From Psychrobacter sp. (lineage in GTDB: Bacteria; Pseudomonadota; Gammaproteobacteria; Pseudomonadales; Moraxellaceae): DNA of 35,135 nucleotides. This document shows, piece by piece, positions 17,765-26,262 of this stretch; the first letter of the stretch is position 1; each line of letters begins with the position of its first letter. Below the pieces are notes generated by a model. The model was not told where the DNA came from. It did no database searches and saw only the letters and a list, made by a program, of their open reading frames with translations. The translations under genes and the position numbers were made by a program. Where the stretch lies: the NCBI GenBank assembly GCA_018260445.1, contig JAGLBE010000025.1:1-35135 (forward strand), read 5' to 3'.

Positions 17765-18547
17765 TTAAGGCGTACCCACTCGTTTGCGAGCAAATTGTAA
17801 TTGAGGAAAGGTCATATGTAAGCCTTGTACTAAGGTCATATGGCGTGGTTTATCTGGGGTTTTCTCGATTAAGATATCAAAATCTTCAGCGCAAATGCTA
17901 GCCTTTTCGCCATGCGCCAATAGAATGGTATCGGGCTCAAGTGCTTTGACCCTTTTTAACGAGTCTCGGTATGAATACGGCAAGGTAATCAAATAAGGCG
18001 AAATAAACTTTTTCCTAATTTTCAATATCAAATCTGCCGTATAAACCTGTTTGCTAGGCTCGTGCCATAACGACAAATCACGATCCGTATGCCCCGGCGT
18101 CTCTAACACCGTCCAATCCTCAAAATGGGGGACTTTGTTACCATCTACCACCTCAATATCTGGCTTTAATATCGGGTCATACCAAATATTAGTGATGGAT
18201 TTACCCTGACGACTAGCAACATAAAAAGTAAGTGCTAAATCGTTGATATGATTTGCTCTGCCCTTCACACCCTTATACCAAGGTTTGCTCGTTGAAGCCG
18301 TGACAATTTGACAGCCGGTTTCCTGTTTCAATAGTGCCGCCCCGCCCGCATGATCCGGATGCATATGTGTTACCATGACCGTTTTTAGCTCGCTGACTGG
18401 GCGTTTTAGCGTATCGGTAATATAGGTTAATATTTTTTCGACATCGCAGCGGCAGCCGCCATCTAATAACAATAGCTTATGGGGATAGACCGCAAGATAC
18501 GTGGTCTGGATATAGCCTTCTATTGCAACAATTTCGGTTAAGCTCAT
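17765..18547 (-). CDS. MBL-fold metallo-hydrolase
   Basis: A 260-residue metallo-beta-lactamase-fold protein. The metal motif HMHPDH is at 61-66 in VTHMHPDHAGG, with further ligands His153 (TPGHTDRD), Asp172 (TADLIL) and His212 (LLAHGE), so the two-metal site is complete. Such proteins hydrolyse thioesters, lactones, phosphoesters or other substrates; the specific substrate cannot be told. No signal peptide is seen, so it is probably cytosolic. AGGGA about five bases before the ATG supports the start. It is convergent with the tRNA genes. The stop codon lies in one copy of an 18-base near-duplication (17743-17778). Confidence 0.85.
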   Translation of the reverse strand: MSLTEIVAIEGYIQTTYLAVYPHKLLLLDGGCRCDVEKILTYITDTLKRPVSELKTVMVTHMHPDHAGGAALLKQETGCQIVTASTSKPWYKGVKGRANHINDLALTFYVASRQGKSITNIWYDPILKPDIEVVDGNKVPHFEDWTVLETPGHTDRDLSLWHEPSKQVYTADLILKIRKKFISPYLITLPYSYRDSLKRVKALEPDTILLAHGEKASICAEDFDILIEKTPDKPRHMTLVQGLHMTFPQLQFARKRVGTP

Positions 18548-18705
18548 GATTTCCCTAGTGATATGATGTCATTAGACGCGTATAAGGCGTCATTTTACCA
18601 TTATTAGGGTCTGTAAGACATTAGGCGTGCGGATTACTACCAGTCATCATCATGTTAACTTTCGGTAAGTTCAGTGATGTCCCCTACCGAGTGTATTAGG
18701 CTCTG

Positions 18706-19500
18706 TTATTCAAATTGCCAATAAGAATCAACATTGGCTTGAATAAAGTGCTCACTGGCAACCTCAATCGCAGTTAACCGGCCTGTATCATAACAACCCG
18801 TATCAATAATAATACTTTTGCTAGATAGCCTTTTAGGCATACCGTCTTCTTGGGCCGTATGCCCGCAAATAATCGTTTTGCCACTGTGATGAGCATAATT
18901 TAATTCGGCATTCCGTTTACTGGTTCTGCGCCATAGCAAACACTCTTCATCTTGCGCGTCAATGTCTATATCTAGCTTAGGGCTGGCATGCACAAAAATA
19001 TGAGTATCGGTTATATAGTATAACGGTAGCGTTTCGATAAGATGTAGATGCGCTTTAACAGCATCGGGTATGATGATGTGATCCGTCGCTTTGTTTGACA
19101 GCAGTTGCTCGGTTAAATAGGCACTTGTTTCCATGCCATAAGAGGCTAATGTTTCAATACCACCGTATTTCAACCAGCCACTGGCAAGACTCTGCCTGTT
19201 TTTAAGATGCTGAGTTGTCATGGCTTCCGCCATCATCACCTCATGGTTGCCTTTGAGCATAATAATCTCACAGACACTTTGTAGGGCGATGATTGTATCA
19301 ATCACCGCTTTACTGTCGGGGCCTCTGTCTACATAATCGCCTAGAAAGATTAAGGTGTCATCCGCATTAGGTGCTATGGCGTCTATTAGGTTTACTAATT
19401 GTTGATGATGTCCGTGGATATCCCCAATGGCGAAAGTGCGTCCATTTGCTTCGACCTGAGCATTATTATGATTATGATTATGAAATGTTTGATTTGGCAT
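18706..19500 (-). CDS. PP2A-like serine/threonine metallophosphatase
   Basis: Calcineurin-like phosphoesterase of 264 residues, resembling bacterial Ser/Thr protein phosphatases of the PrpA/lambda type. Metal and catalytic motifs are GDIHG (26-30), GDYVDRG (54-60), KGNHE (83-87), FVHASP (near 164) and CGHTAQ. The N-terminus FHNHNHNNAQ is His/Asn-rich and comes from a short tandem repeat in the DNA (near 19468-19482). The substrate may be phosphoprotein or a dinucleotide polyphosphate (ApaH-like enzymes share the motifs); the sequence does not decide. No strong ribosome site precedes the ATG. It lies between the catalase and MBL genes on the same strand, with gaps that suggest separate transcription. 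Confidence 0.82.
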   Translation of the reverse strand: MPNQTFHNHNHNNAQVEANGRTFAIGDIHGHHQQLVNLIDAIAPNADDTLIFLGDYVDRGPDSKAVIDTIIALQSVCEIIMLKGNHEVMMAEAMTTQHLKNRQSLASGWLKYGGIETLASYGMETSAYLTEQLLSNKATDHIIIPDAVKAHLHLIETLPLYYITDTHIFVHASPKLDIDIDAQDEECLLWRRTSKRNAELNYAHHSGKTIICGHTAQEDGMPKRLSSKSIIIDTGCYDTGRLTAIEVASEHFIQANVDSYWQFE

Positions 19501-19607
19501 AGTGTGTGTCGTTAGGCTGGTGGATTTAGAGTTACTGATTATACTAGGTACCGGCTATTGTCATTGACTCATTTGAACTTTTTCAATCTAGGATGAATTT
19601 AAAGCAC

Positions 19608-19641
19608 AAAAAAACCAGCCATAGAAAATTATGACTGGCTT
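19608..19641 (-). terminator. Intrinsic terminator of the catalase gene
   Basis: On the minus strand AGCCAGTCAT pairs with ATGGCTGGTT (10 bp, two G-U pairs) and is followed by a run of seven T. It lies about 70 bases after the catalase stop codon. Confidence 0.8.
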
Positions 19642-19712
19642 GATATTGTTTTAAGAGTACAACTTAATCTGAATGATTAAGCCCTACTCGACATGTATTA
19701 AACATTAAAGAA

Positions 19713-21800
19713 CTAAGCCAAATCACGTACCTGAGGCTCACGCTCCCAAAGACGAGTTTTGGCGTTGTCGATAAAGGTATCCAACTCTTTAATCGGCGTG
19801 ACAAAATCATCCTTTTTAACCGCCACTTTACTTAAGATAAACTCATCGGTCGCTGGGCAATACGCAATCGCTTTGCAATGATTGAATGCATCGGTAAACC
19901 AGTCTAACGTATTGCCGTCCATGGCAAGCTTTTTCGCCACATCCGGCATAATGATACTCACCACCGCATCAAACAATACCGATGGCGCACCAGCAACACG
20001 CTCATCTGCTTGAATGCGCGTACCATCATCCAATACCGCCTCTTTAGAAGGCGCAACAATTTTAACCCTTGCACCCGCCGCTTTAGCCGCATTTTCAAAC
20101 TTCTCAATCTCAGCCTTACTTGAACCATCGCCTACTAAAATACCAATCATCCGGCTTTTTAGCGATTTTGGCGTAATACCAATCGTCTGAACTGCTTTTG
20201 ACGGCGGCATATCGATGATGGGCGCTAATGGCGTAGGGGCTTCAGGAAGCGCCATACCTAAGGCTGTTGCCACGCGGTCGGCCAAATCTGGATCGATATT
20301 GATTAAATGACCCAAGATACGAGTACGCACATGAGCAGTATCGACTTTGCCTAACTCAAACGCAAAGGCAGTGGCAATATGCGCCTGCTCGATTGGCGTT
20401 TGACTACGGAAGAACATACGTGGCTGGCTATAATGATCCGCAAAACTTTCGCTACGAATACGGCCTTTAACCCCATCATCCATCGGCTCGGCAAAAGATT
20501 TGAAGCCTTGTTTAAAATTAGCACGTGGTCTAGTAGGCTCTAAGCTTTGTGGCTCATACAATACTCGAGTTTTAGGCACTGCCATTTGCATATAACCATC
20601 TTGCTGATTATTAGCAAACGGACATTTTGGCGCATTGATAGGAATTTGCGCAAAGTTTGGTCCACCCAAACGGGTTAACTGCGTGTCTAAGTAGCTAAAC
20701 AGGCGGCCGTGCAATAGCGGGTCGTTACTAAAATCGATACCCGGTGGCACATGAGATGGGCAGAAGGCCACCTGCTCGGTTTCGGCAAAAAAGTTATCCG
20801 GATAACGATTTAGGGTCATTTTACCCACAATTTTAACCGGTACTAACTCTTCAGGAATCAATTTGGTCGCATCTAAATGATCAAATGGGAATTCATTGGC
20901 TTCTTCTTCAGTGAATAACTGTACGCCAAATTCCCATTCTGGGAAATCGCCCATATTAATGGCTTCAAACAAATCACGGCGGTTAAAATCGGGATCGGCA
21001 CCACCTATTTTGACTGCTTCATCCCAAGTGAGCGATTGCACGCCCAATACCGGCTTCCAGTGATAACGCATAAAGGTGCTTTTGCCATCTTTATCGAGCA
21101 AGCGGTAACTATGAATACCAAAGCCTTCCATCATGCCAAAGCTACGTGGCAAAGCACGGTCACTCATTAGCCACATCACGTTATGAAACGTCTCTGGGCT
21201 TAAGCCCACAAAATCCCAAAAAGTATCATGAGCAGACGCTGCTTGCGGGAAACCGCGATCTGGCTCTGGTTTAACGGCATGGATTAAGTCTGGAAATTTA
21301 ATGGCATCTTGGATAAAGAAGATGGGCATGTTATTGCCAACCAAATCCCAATTGCCCTCTTCGGTATACATTTTCACCGAAAAGCCGCGCACATCGCGTG
21401 GGGTATCTTTTGAGCCTTTGTTACCTGCCACTGTCGAAAAACGGGTAAACAATGGCGTTTGCTTGCCCACTTCGGTTAAAATCTTAGCAGTCGTGTACTG
21501 TGCCAATGATTCGGTCAATTCAAACACACCATGTGCCGCCGAGCCACGCGCATGCACAACACGCTCAGGGATACGCTCATGGTCAAAATGGTTGATTTTT
21601 TCACGCAATACAAAATCTTCTAAAAGCGTAGGACCACGAGGGCCTGCTTTAAGCGAGTTTTGATTGTCCGATATCACCACACCTTGCTGGGTGGTTAAAT
21701 TAGGCACATCGCCATCGGCTTGAAACTGAGGTTCGCCGCCGTTACCAACGCTTGGATTCATGTTTAAGGCTGGGTCGCTATGGTCAATATTGTTTTTCAT
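19713..21800 (-). CDS. katE: Large-subunit catalase, HPII type
   Basis: Haem catalase that dismutates hydrogen peroxide in the cytosol. The 695 residues and a C-terminal flavodoxin-like domain (about 545-695) mark the large clade 2 type, like E. coli KatE (753). The catalytic His83 is in [15 protein letters not shown], the distal Asn in GNNMPIFF (155-162), and the haem-ligand Tyr370 in RLFSYLDTQ. Cys347 lies 23 residues before Tyr370, the place of the His that cross-links to the Tyr in E. coli HPII; a Cys-Tyr bond is known in Neurospora CAT-1. AGGAAGGA before the ATG is a strong ribosome site. It has its own terminator and a long upstream gap, so it is monocistronic. Confidence 0.96.
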   Translation of the reverse strand: MKNNIDHSDPALNMNPSVGNGGEPQFQADGDVPNLTTQQGVVISDNQNSLKAGPRGPTLLEDFVLREKINHFDHERIPERVVHARGSAAHGVFELTESLAQYTTAKILTEVGKQTPLFTRFSTVAGNKGSKDTPRDVRGFSVKMYTEEGNWDLVGNNMPIFFIQDAIKFPDLIHAVKPEPDRGFPQAASAHDTFWDFVGLSPETFHNVMWLMSDRALPRSFGMMEGFGIHSYRLLDKDGKSTFMRYHWKPVLGVQSLTWDEAVKIGGADPDFNRRDLFEAINMGDFPEWEFGVQLFTEEEANEFPFDHLDATKLIPEELVPVKIVGKMTLNRYPDNFFAETEQVAFCPSHVPPGIDFSNDPLLHGRLFSYLDTQLTRLGGPNFAQIPINAPKCPFANNQQDGYMQMAVPKTRVLYEPQSLEPTRPRANFKQGFKSFAEPMDDGVKGRIRSESFADHYSQPRMFFRSQTPIEQAHIATAFAFELGKVDTAHVRTRILGHLINIDPDLADRVATALGMALPEAPTPLAPIIDMPPSKAVQTIGITPKSLKSRMIGILVGDGSSKAEIEKFENAAKAAGARVKIVAPSKEAVLDDGTRIQADERVAGAPSVLFDAVVSIIMPDVAKKLAMDGNTLDWFTDAFNHCKAIAYCPATDEFILSKVAVKKDDFVTPIKELDTFIDNAKTRLWEREPQVRDLA

Positions 21801-22297
21801 GGAATTATCCTTCCTGGGTTATTGAAATGCCTCGGCGTATTAGTTTAACGTCACTCTATGACACAACGATAAATTGTATTGAATCTTTTGTTAAAGTATT
21901 AAAAAAAGTTAGTGAGGTAGCGTCTAGGTTAAATAACGAGTCAGATGCCCAGTGCGATAACTGGTAAAACAAGGACACAGACTATGGCACAAACTATGTC
22001 ACAAACTATGGCACAGACTATGTCACAAACTATAACGAACGCATGACGACAAAAATATGACGTTCTTTAGCGCCGTATAATGTTCCAAGCTGCGTATCGA
22101 GTCTTGTATTTAACCCCATCTATAGTAAACAAAAAACGCTGCTTGCCTGTGGGTATTTGGTTAAAAAAACGGCCGAAAGTTACGCTTTGTGTGACGAGCG
22201 TCACAGTGGCAATCGCTATTAAAAGCGCTGCAAAGTGGGGGTTATCCTACTGCTTAACAACATTGATTATCAGGGTAGCGTTATTGGCCCACAGCGT
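21801..22297. other. Non-coding stretch upstream of katE
   Basis: The 497 bases between the catalase start and the end of the DUF2726 gene should hold the katE promoter, which I could not pin down. The main structure is the 12-base tandem array at 21981-22033. A 75-codon plus-strand frame at 22080-22307 lacks a ribosome site and recognisable features and overlaps the end of the DUF2726 gene, so it is not called. Confidence 0.5.
21981..22033 (+). repeat. Twelve-base tandem array upstream of katE (4.4 units)
   Basis: Units ACTATGGCACAA, ACTATGTCACAA, ACTATGGCACAG, ACTATGTCACAA and a partial ACTAT are contiguous, forming a 24-base higher-order repeat. Since 12 is a multiple of three, a frame stays open: from the ATG at 21984 it encodes a 20-residue peptide of MAQT/MSQT units ending ITNA, stopping at 22044-22046. 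AAGG lies about 10 bases before that ATG. Whether it is translated is unknown. Confidence 0.9.
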
Positions 22298-22828
22298 TTA
22301 TCTTTGAGGATATTTTTTTAAAATAGCGCTAATATCATGGCGCAAAACGGCGACACTGGGCATTTTCTCGGCATCAAACCTGACAATAGGAATGCCGGCA
22401 CTGGCCAAGGCTTTATCCTTTTTGGCATCGGCTTTTTGCCTAGACCGTCCGCTGTGCGTCCAATCGTCCAGCTCGATAGCCAATAAAGTGGTTTGTAGGT
22501 CCGCACCTATGAGTACATAATCGACACTTTGACGACAAATGCGATTGAACCAAAAAGATTTACTTTCAGCCTCATCGCTTGGCTCGATAATACGGGACAA
22601 TTGCACTTGGCCAAAAATCAAATACTCTGGCATCGCCTGCTGCAATTTTTTAAAAAATAGCACCTCAGTAGCCGTCATTACTGGCATGGGCACAAAAGGC
22701 CATATCGCCAGCTCATCGCCTTTAACTGGTTTAGTTTGCTCGGTTGCCTCATAGTGCCGCTGCCCAATAATGCTGACAACGACAATAAGGGCAACTGCAG
22801 CAATAACACCTATGACCACGACACTCAC
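22298..22828 (-). CDS. Membrane-anchored DUF2726 protein (restriction-endonuclease-like fold)
   Basis: A 176-residue protein with one N-terminal membrane helix (residues 2-22) and a cytosolic DUF2726 domain. The core reads SVDYVLIG (101-108), LLAIELDDW (115-123), then a basic/acidic helix RSRQKADAKKDKAL and GIPIVRFDA (145-153). This layout (Asp103, Glu119, later basic residues) resembles the PD-(D/E)XK nuclease-like fold proposed for the family; enzymatic activity has not been shown as far as I know. The start is a GTG at 22826-22828, with GTGAG about six bases before it. It stands alone between two repeat-bearing gaps. The function is unknown. Confidence 0.78.
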   Translation of the reverse strand: MSVVVIGVIAAVALIVVVSIIGQRHYEATEQTKPVKGDELAIWPFVPMPVMTATEVLFFKKLQQAMPEYLIFGQVQLSRIIEPSDEAESKSFWFNRICRQSVDYVLIGADLQTTLLAIELDDWTHSGRSRQKADAKKDKALASAGIPIVRFDAEKMPSVAVLRHDISAILKKYPQR

Positions 22829-22962
22829 AACACGCTCACTTTCTCTAAAAAAACCAACATGGACTGGTCACCGCAACCTAAGAATGAACATGCCTAATCC
22901 GCACCGACAGTCGTGCTATAGCAAGCTTGGCCGCCACTATACTATACCGTTTTTATCATTAA

Positions 22963-23018
22963 GCTTAGGGCATTAGGCTTAGGACATCAGGCTTAGGACA
23001 TCAGGCTTAGGACGATAC
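22963..23018 (+). repeat. Fourteen-base tandem array (about 3.6 units)
   Basis: GCTTAGGGCATTAG, GCTTAGGACATCAG twice, and the partial GCTTAGGAC follow in register from 22963. The two central copies are identical. The array lies about 135 bases upstream of the DUF2726 GTG start. Confidence 0.9.
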
Positions 23019-23063
23019 TGCCGATTATTATGGCGGGTTTGGGGCTAACACACCATAGGGCCA

Positions 23064-23093
23064 TAAAAAAAACACGACATTTAGTGTCGTGTT
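23064..23093 (-). terminator. Intrinsic terminator of the LysM-SPOR gene
   Basis: On the minus strand AACACGACA pairs perfectly with TGTCGTGTT around CTAAA and is followed by eight T in total. It lies about 55 bases past the stop codon at 23149-23151. Confidence 0.88.
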
Positions 23094-23148
23094 AATAAAA
23101 CCATACTGCAAGGCATTCGGATGAGGCAAGCTTTTTAGGCATCCTAAA

Positions 23149-24630
23149 CTAGCGCCATCCCAATACCCAAGCGCCGTCCACATTGGCTTTAGAATCGGCA
23201 TTGAGCTTATCTTTTAAGGCCAATGCGGCCTCTTTGCCCTTTTCTGGCCCCACAATCACTCTAACCCCACGGCTGGTTTGGCTGGTAGTTGCCTTATATC
23301 CTGCCGCTTGCATCTGTTTGACCACAGCGTCCGCTTTTTCTTGACTATCCGCCAGTGCCACTTGCACCCCAAATGACTCTTGCGTCCCTGCATCTGCCGC
23401 TTTAGCTTTACGCCGCGCCTCAATCAGGCGAGTTTGCGCCTCCTGTTTCGCCGCTTGCGCCGCTTGCTGTTGCGCCGCTTCACGCTCGAGTCTTGCCACT
23501 TGGCTACGAGACGGAATCTTTAACGTTTGACCCACATGCAAGGAAGCATTGGTACTAATATTGTTGGCCGCAGCTAAAGCGGTGACGGGCACATTATATT
23601 GACGGGCCAGTTTAATCAACCCATCGCCCGGTCCCACATCATGCTCTCCTGGAGTTGCTGACGCTTTAGCCGCTTCTTGCCCTGTTTTTGCAGCGTCAGC
23701 TTTGGGCGAAGGTGACGGCGTTGGCTTCGTCTCTGCAGCTTTAACTGGCGCCTTAACTTGACTATTACTGCTATTTTTAGCCGCAAGCGTCAGTTTTTCT
23801 GCCTGTTTGCTAGAAGGAATAATCACCTTTTGGCCCACGACCAATGAGGTATCTCGGGTTAACCCATTTGCTTTAAGTAGGCTATCGAGCGGCACATTGT
23901 AACGCCTAGCTAACCTAATTAATCCATCGCCCGCCTGCACCGTGTAAGTTTGTGACTCGGTGCGTACTGTTTGCGGTTTAGGCGTAGCAGTGGGGGTAGC
24001 TGAGCTGTTGACTTTGGTTTCACTATTTTTAGTAGCATTAGTAGCATTAGTAGCCGTCGTTTTAGCGGTCTTAAGCTGGTTTTGTTTGGCGATTTGCTGC
24101 GCTAACTTAGTCTCCTGCAGTTTAAGTTGCGACGCTGCAGCGTTATCGGCATTGACAGGTTGAGTGTTTCGCGCCGTCACCACCGGCTTGGTAATGATAC
24201 TGCTTTGGGCAGTGGGTTCACTTTGAGAATTAGCCGTCGTTAGCTGCTCATCGCCGATAGGCTCGGCAGCATTGTTACGATATTTCTGATTTTCTAGGCG
24301 TGCTTTTTCCATCGCCAATAACTCAGCACGTTCTTGCTCCTCCAAAAAAGTCTTAGCCCGTTTATCAAGCTCCGTGACTCGTGACTCGCGTTCGCGACGT
24401 TTCTCGGCTAAGATACGGGTTTCCGTCTCTATATCTGCCGTTAACATCCCTGAGTTAACCGGTTTACTAGTGTCCGTAGGCGTACTAGTAGGCGCAGTTT
24501 GCGAGCGTATTTCAGCCAGCTTGTCTGTACTGGTATGGGGAGAACCCTCCATTTGCAACATCGCATAAAGAAGAATCGTGCCGCCAAAAAAAACACCAAC
24601 ACCTAGCAGCAGTTGTCGAGACGAATTCAT
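23149..24630 (-). CDS. Inner-membrane protein with two LysM domains and a SPOR domain
   Basis: 493 residues in this order: short basic N-terminus and one membrane helix (about 5-25), a charged coiled-coil (about 68-118), a long Ala/Thr/Lys-rich linker with an ATN triplet repeat (193-200), LysM 1 (about 229-272, YTVQAGDGLIRLARRYNVPL), a Pro/Lys/Ala linker, LysM 2 (about 330-373), a second Gln/Ala-rich helix, and a C-terminal SPOR domain (about 419-490). LysM binds peptidoglycan and SPOR binds denuded glycan strands at division sites, so a periplasmic wall-anchored role in division or wall remodelling is likely. The ATG at 24630 is preferred to 24654 because CAAGG lies about eight bases before it and the helix then starts normally. 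No specific gene is recognised. Confidence 0.85.
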   Translation of the reverse strand: MNSSRQLLLGVGVFFGGTILLYAMLQMEGSPHTSTDKLAEIRSQTAPTSTPTDTSKPVNSGMLTADIETETRILAEKRRERESRVTELDKRAKTFLEEQERAELLAMEKARLENQKYRNNAAEPIGDEQLTTANSQSEPTAQSSIITKPVVTARNTQPVNADNAAASQLKLQETKLAQQIAKQNQLKTAKTTATNATNATKNSETKVNSSATPTATPKPQTVRTESQTYTVQAGDGLIRLARRYNVPLDSLLKANGLTRDTSLVVGQKVIIPSSKQAEKLTLAAKNSSNSQVKAPVKAAETKPTPSPSPKADAAKTGQEAAKASATPGEHDVGPGDGLIKLARQYNVPVTALAAANNISTNASLHVGQTLKIPSRSQVARLEREAAQQQAAQAAKQEAQTRLIEARRKAKAADAGTQESFGVQVALADSQEKADAVVKQMQAAGYKATTSQTSRGVRVIVGPEKGKEAALALKDKLNADSKANVDGAWVLGWR

Positions 24631-25027
24631 AGGTATACCTTGTGATATAAACATTATATAAATTGTTCTGTAATCATCTACCCTTAATGTTAGCTTTAAT
24701 TATAGAGGATTCAGCGCAGATTGTCTTCTGGCAAAAATAAAGGATAAATTAAGAGAAATAACGAGATAGTGAACCCATTAATAGATTTTAGGCGGCCTGT
24801 TAGCATGAGCTTATTTTGTCCGTACTAATCATTTAAGGCCGAACTTGCTATACTATAATATCTTCTTTGTTAGCCTAACTTAAGCTTAGCTTAGACATAA
24901 AGCGTCAATCTAGGGTCTACAATAGCCTCTAAACTATCGTCCCTCTAAGCTATCATCTAAGACACCGTATCTAACTTGACCAATAACCATCACTCTTACT
25001 TTTAGTTTTTTACAGCAGGTGAATGAT
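24631..25027. other. Divergent intergenic region between LysM-SPOR gene and thiG
   Basis: The 397 bases hold the minus-strand promoter at 24699-24727. A TATAAT at 24854-24859 could serve thiG, but its -35 is poor. I see no ThiS-like frame ending in Gly-Gly and no TPP riboswitch core. Confidence 0.5.
24699..24727 (-). promoter_or_regulatory. Candidate promoter of the LysM-SPOR gene
   Basis: On the minus strand AAGACA (24722-24727) and a perfect TATAAT (24699-24704) are separated by 17 bases, about 70 bases before the chosen start. Confidence 0.5.
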
Positions 25028-25918
25028 ATGAGCACGCCCCTTACTAGCCCTACGCCGCAAGCGCCAGCCGTCGTCCCGTCTACAGCAGATAAGCTGGCAA
25101 ATCCTACTTTTAGGAGTGATATATTGGAGAATGACACCTTCAAGGTAGGCAGTCGCCTATTTTCATCAAGGCTATTGATTGGTACCGGCAAATACAAAGA
25201 CTTGCAGCAAACCGAGCAGGCGGTTATGGCGGCGGGTAGCGAGATTGTTACCGTGGCCATTCGCCGTACCAATATTGGCCAAAATAAAGATGAGCCAAAC
25301 CTGCTAGAGGTGATATCGCCAGAGAAATACACCTTGCTGCCAAATACAGCAGGCTGTTTTGAAGCGGACTCTGCCATTCGTACCTGTCAATTGGCACGGG
25401 AGCTTTTGGATGGCCATAACTTAGTCAAGCTTGAGGTACTCGGCGATACCGAAACGTTGTATCCCAATGTGGTGGAAACAATAAAAGCGGCGCAAGTGCT
25501 CATCGACGATGGGTTTGAGGTGATGGTTTATACCTCAGATGACCCCATCGTTGCCAAAGAACTCACTGCTATGGGCTGCGTGGCGATTATGCCCTTAGGC
25601 AGCTTGATTGGGTCGGGTTTGGGTCTGCTCAATCGCCATACCTTAAGCCTAATTATCGACAATGCCAAAGCGACCAACACCCCCGTGATTGTCGATGCTG
25701 GGGTTGGCGTGGCGTCTGATGCGGCGATGGCCATGGAGCTCGGCTGTGATGGGGTTTTGATGAACTCTGCCATTGCTTATGCGCAAAATCCAGTTTTGAT
25801 GGCGTATGCGATGCAGCAGGCAATACGCGCTGGCCGTGCGTCATACCTTGCCGGGCGTATGCCCATGCGTAAAATGGCCACGCCGAGCTCGCCGCAAACG
25901 GGGTATTTTTTTCAATAA
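25028..25918 (+). CDS. thiG: Thiazole synthase
   Basis: Forms the thiazole phosphate ring of thiamine from 1-deoxyxylulose 5-phosphate, a glycine-derived imine and ThiS thiocarboxylate. The TIM-barrel core starts at about residue 38 ([19 protein letters not shown]); the Schiff-base Lys134 is in [10 protein letters not shown], and phosphate-binding Gly loops are in [11 protein letters not shown] and [10 protein letters not shown]. Length from the ATG at 25028 is 296, about 35 residues longer than E. coli ThiG, due to a Pro/Thr-rich N-terminal extension. AGGTG seven bases before this ATG favours it over the GTG at 25019. thiS is often adjacent in other bacteria but is absent here. Confidence 0.95.
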   Translation: MSTPLTSPTPQAPAVVPSTADKLANPTFRSDILENDTFKVGSRLFSSRLLIGTGKYKDLQQTEQAVMAAGSEIVTVAIRRTNIGQNKDEPNLLEVISPEKYTLLPNTAGCFEADSAIRTCQLARELLDGHNLVKLEVLGDTETLYPNVVETIKAAQVLIDDGFEVMVYTSDDPIVAKELTAMGCVAIMPLGSLIGSGLGLLNRHTLSLIIDNAKATNTPVIVDAGVGVASDAAMAMELGCDGVLMNSAIAYAQNPVLMAYAMQQAIRAGRASYLAGRMPMRKMATPSSPQTGYFFQ

Positions 25919-26262
25919 CATCCCGCTTGTCAAGCGTTTATAAAAGTGGCAAAAAGCGTTATTTTTTATCATTAAATAATAGCGCTTAGGGATAAAATTT
26001 GTATAATTGCTATACACTATTTAGTATACTTAAATCATTACTTCCAATAGTGAATAACAGCACTGTTGCTCGTTGTTATGTCTCTAACCCATGCCCAACT
26101 ATATACATATTCCATGTTTAAAGTCAGCGTATCTCCATGACAACCTGTATACCTTGATACTCCCCATATCATTATGGTTATCAAAGCCTGGCCAAGTTAT
26201 GAAGACGTCTATTTTAATAATACTAATCGGTTTCCCTTCACGTGACTTAACAAAGGATTGTT
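25919..26262. other. Intergenic region between thiG and the first WS/DGAT gene
   Basis: No gene is supported in these 344 bases. A short hairpin CGCTT-GTC-AAGCG (25924-25936) followed by TTTAT may end thiG, and an imperfect stem involving AAGCG and CGCTT spans about 25953-25988. The AT-rich stretch around 25995-26030 probably carries the promoter for the WS/DGAT pair, but no clear -35/-10 pair stands out. An 86-codon frame at 26091-26351 overlaps the real gene and is rejected. Confidence 0.45.

Larger units (their letters stand above)
22829..23148. other. Intergenic region between DUF2726 and LysM-SPOR genes
   Basis: These 320 bases hold no gene. They carry the 14-base repeat array (22963-23018) and the terminator of the LysM-SPOR gene (23064-23093), and should include the promoter of the DUF2726 gene. 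Confidence 0.6.

Noticed and set aside
21981-22033. CRISPR-like array
   Set aside because: Units are contiguous 12-base repeats with no spacers and no cas genes nearby.
22080-22307. 75-codon plus-strand open frame upstream of katE
   Set aside because: No ribosome site; it overlaps the end of the DUF2726 gene and shows no family motif.
24631-25027. Possible TPP riboswitch upstream of thiG
   Set aside because: I could not find the conserved core elements; the region is AT-rich without the expected stems.
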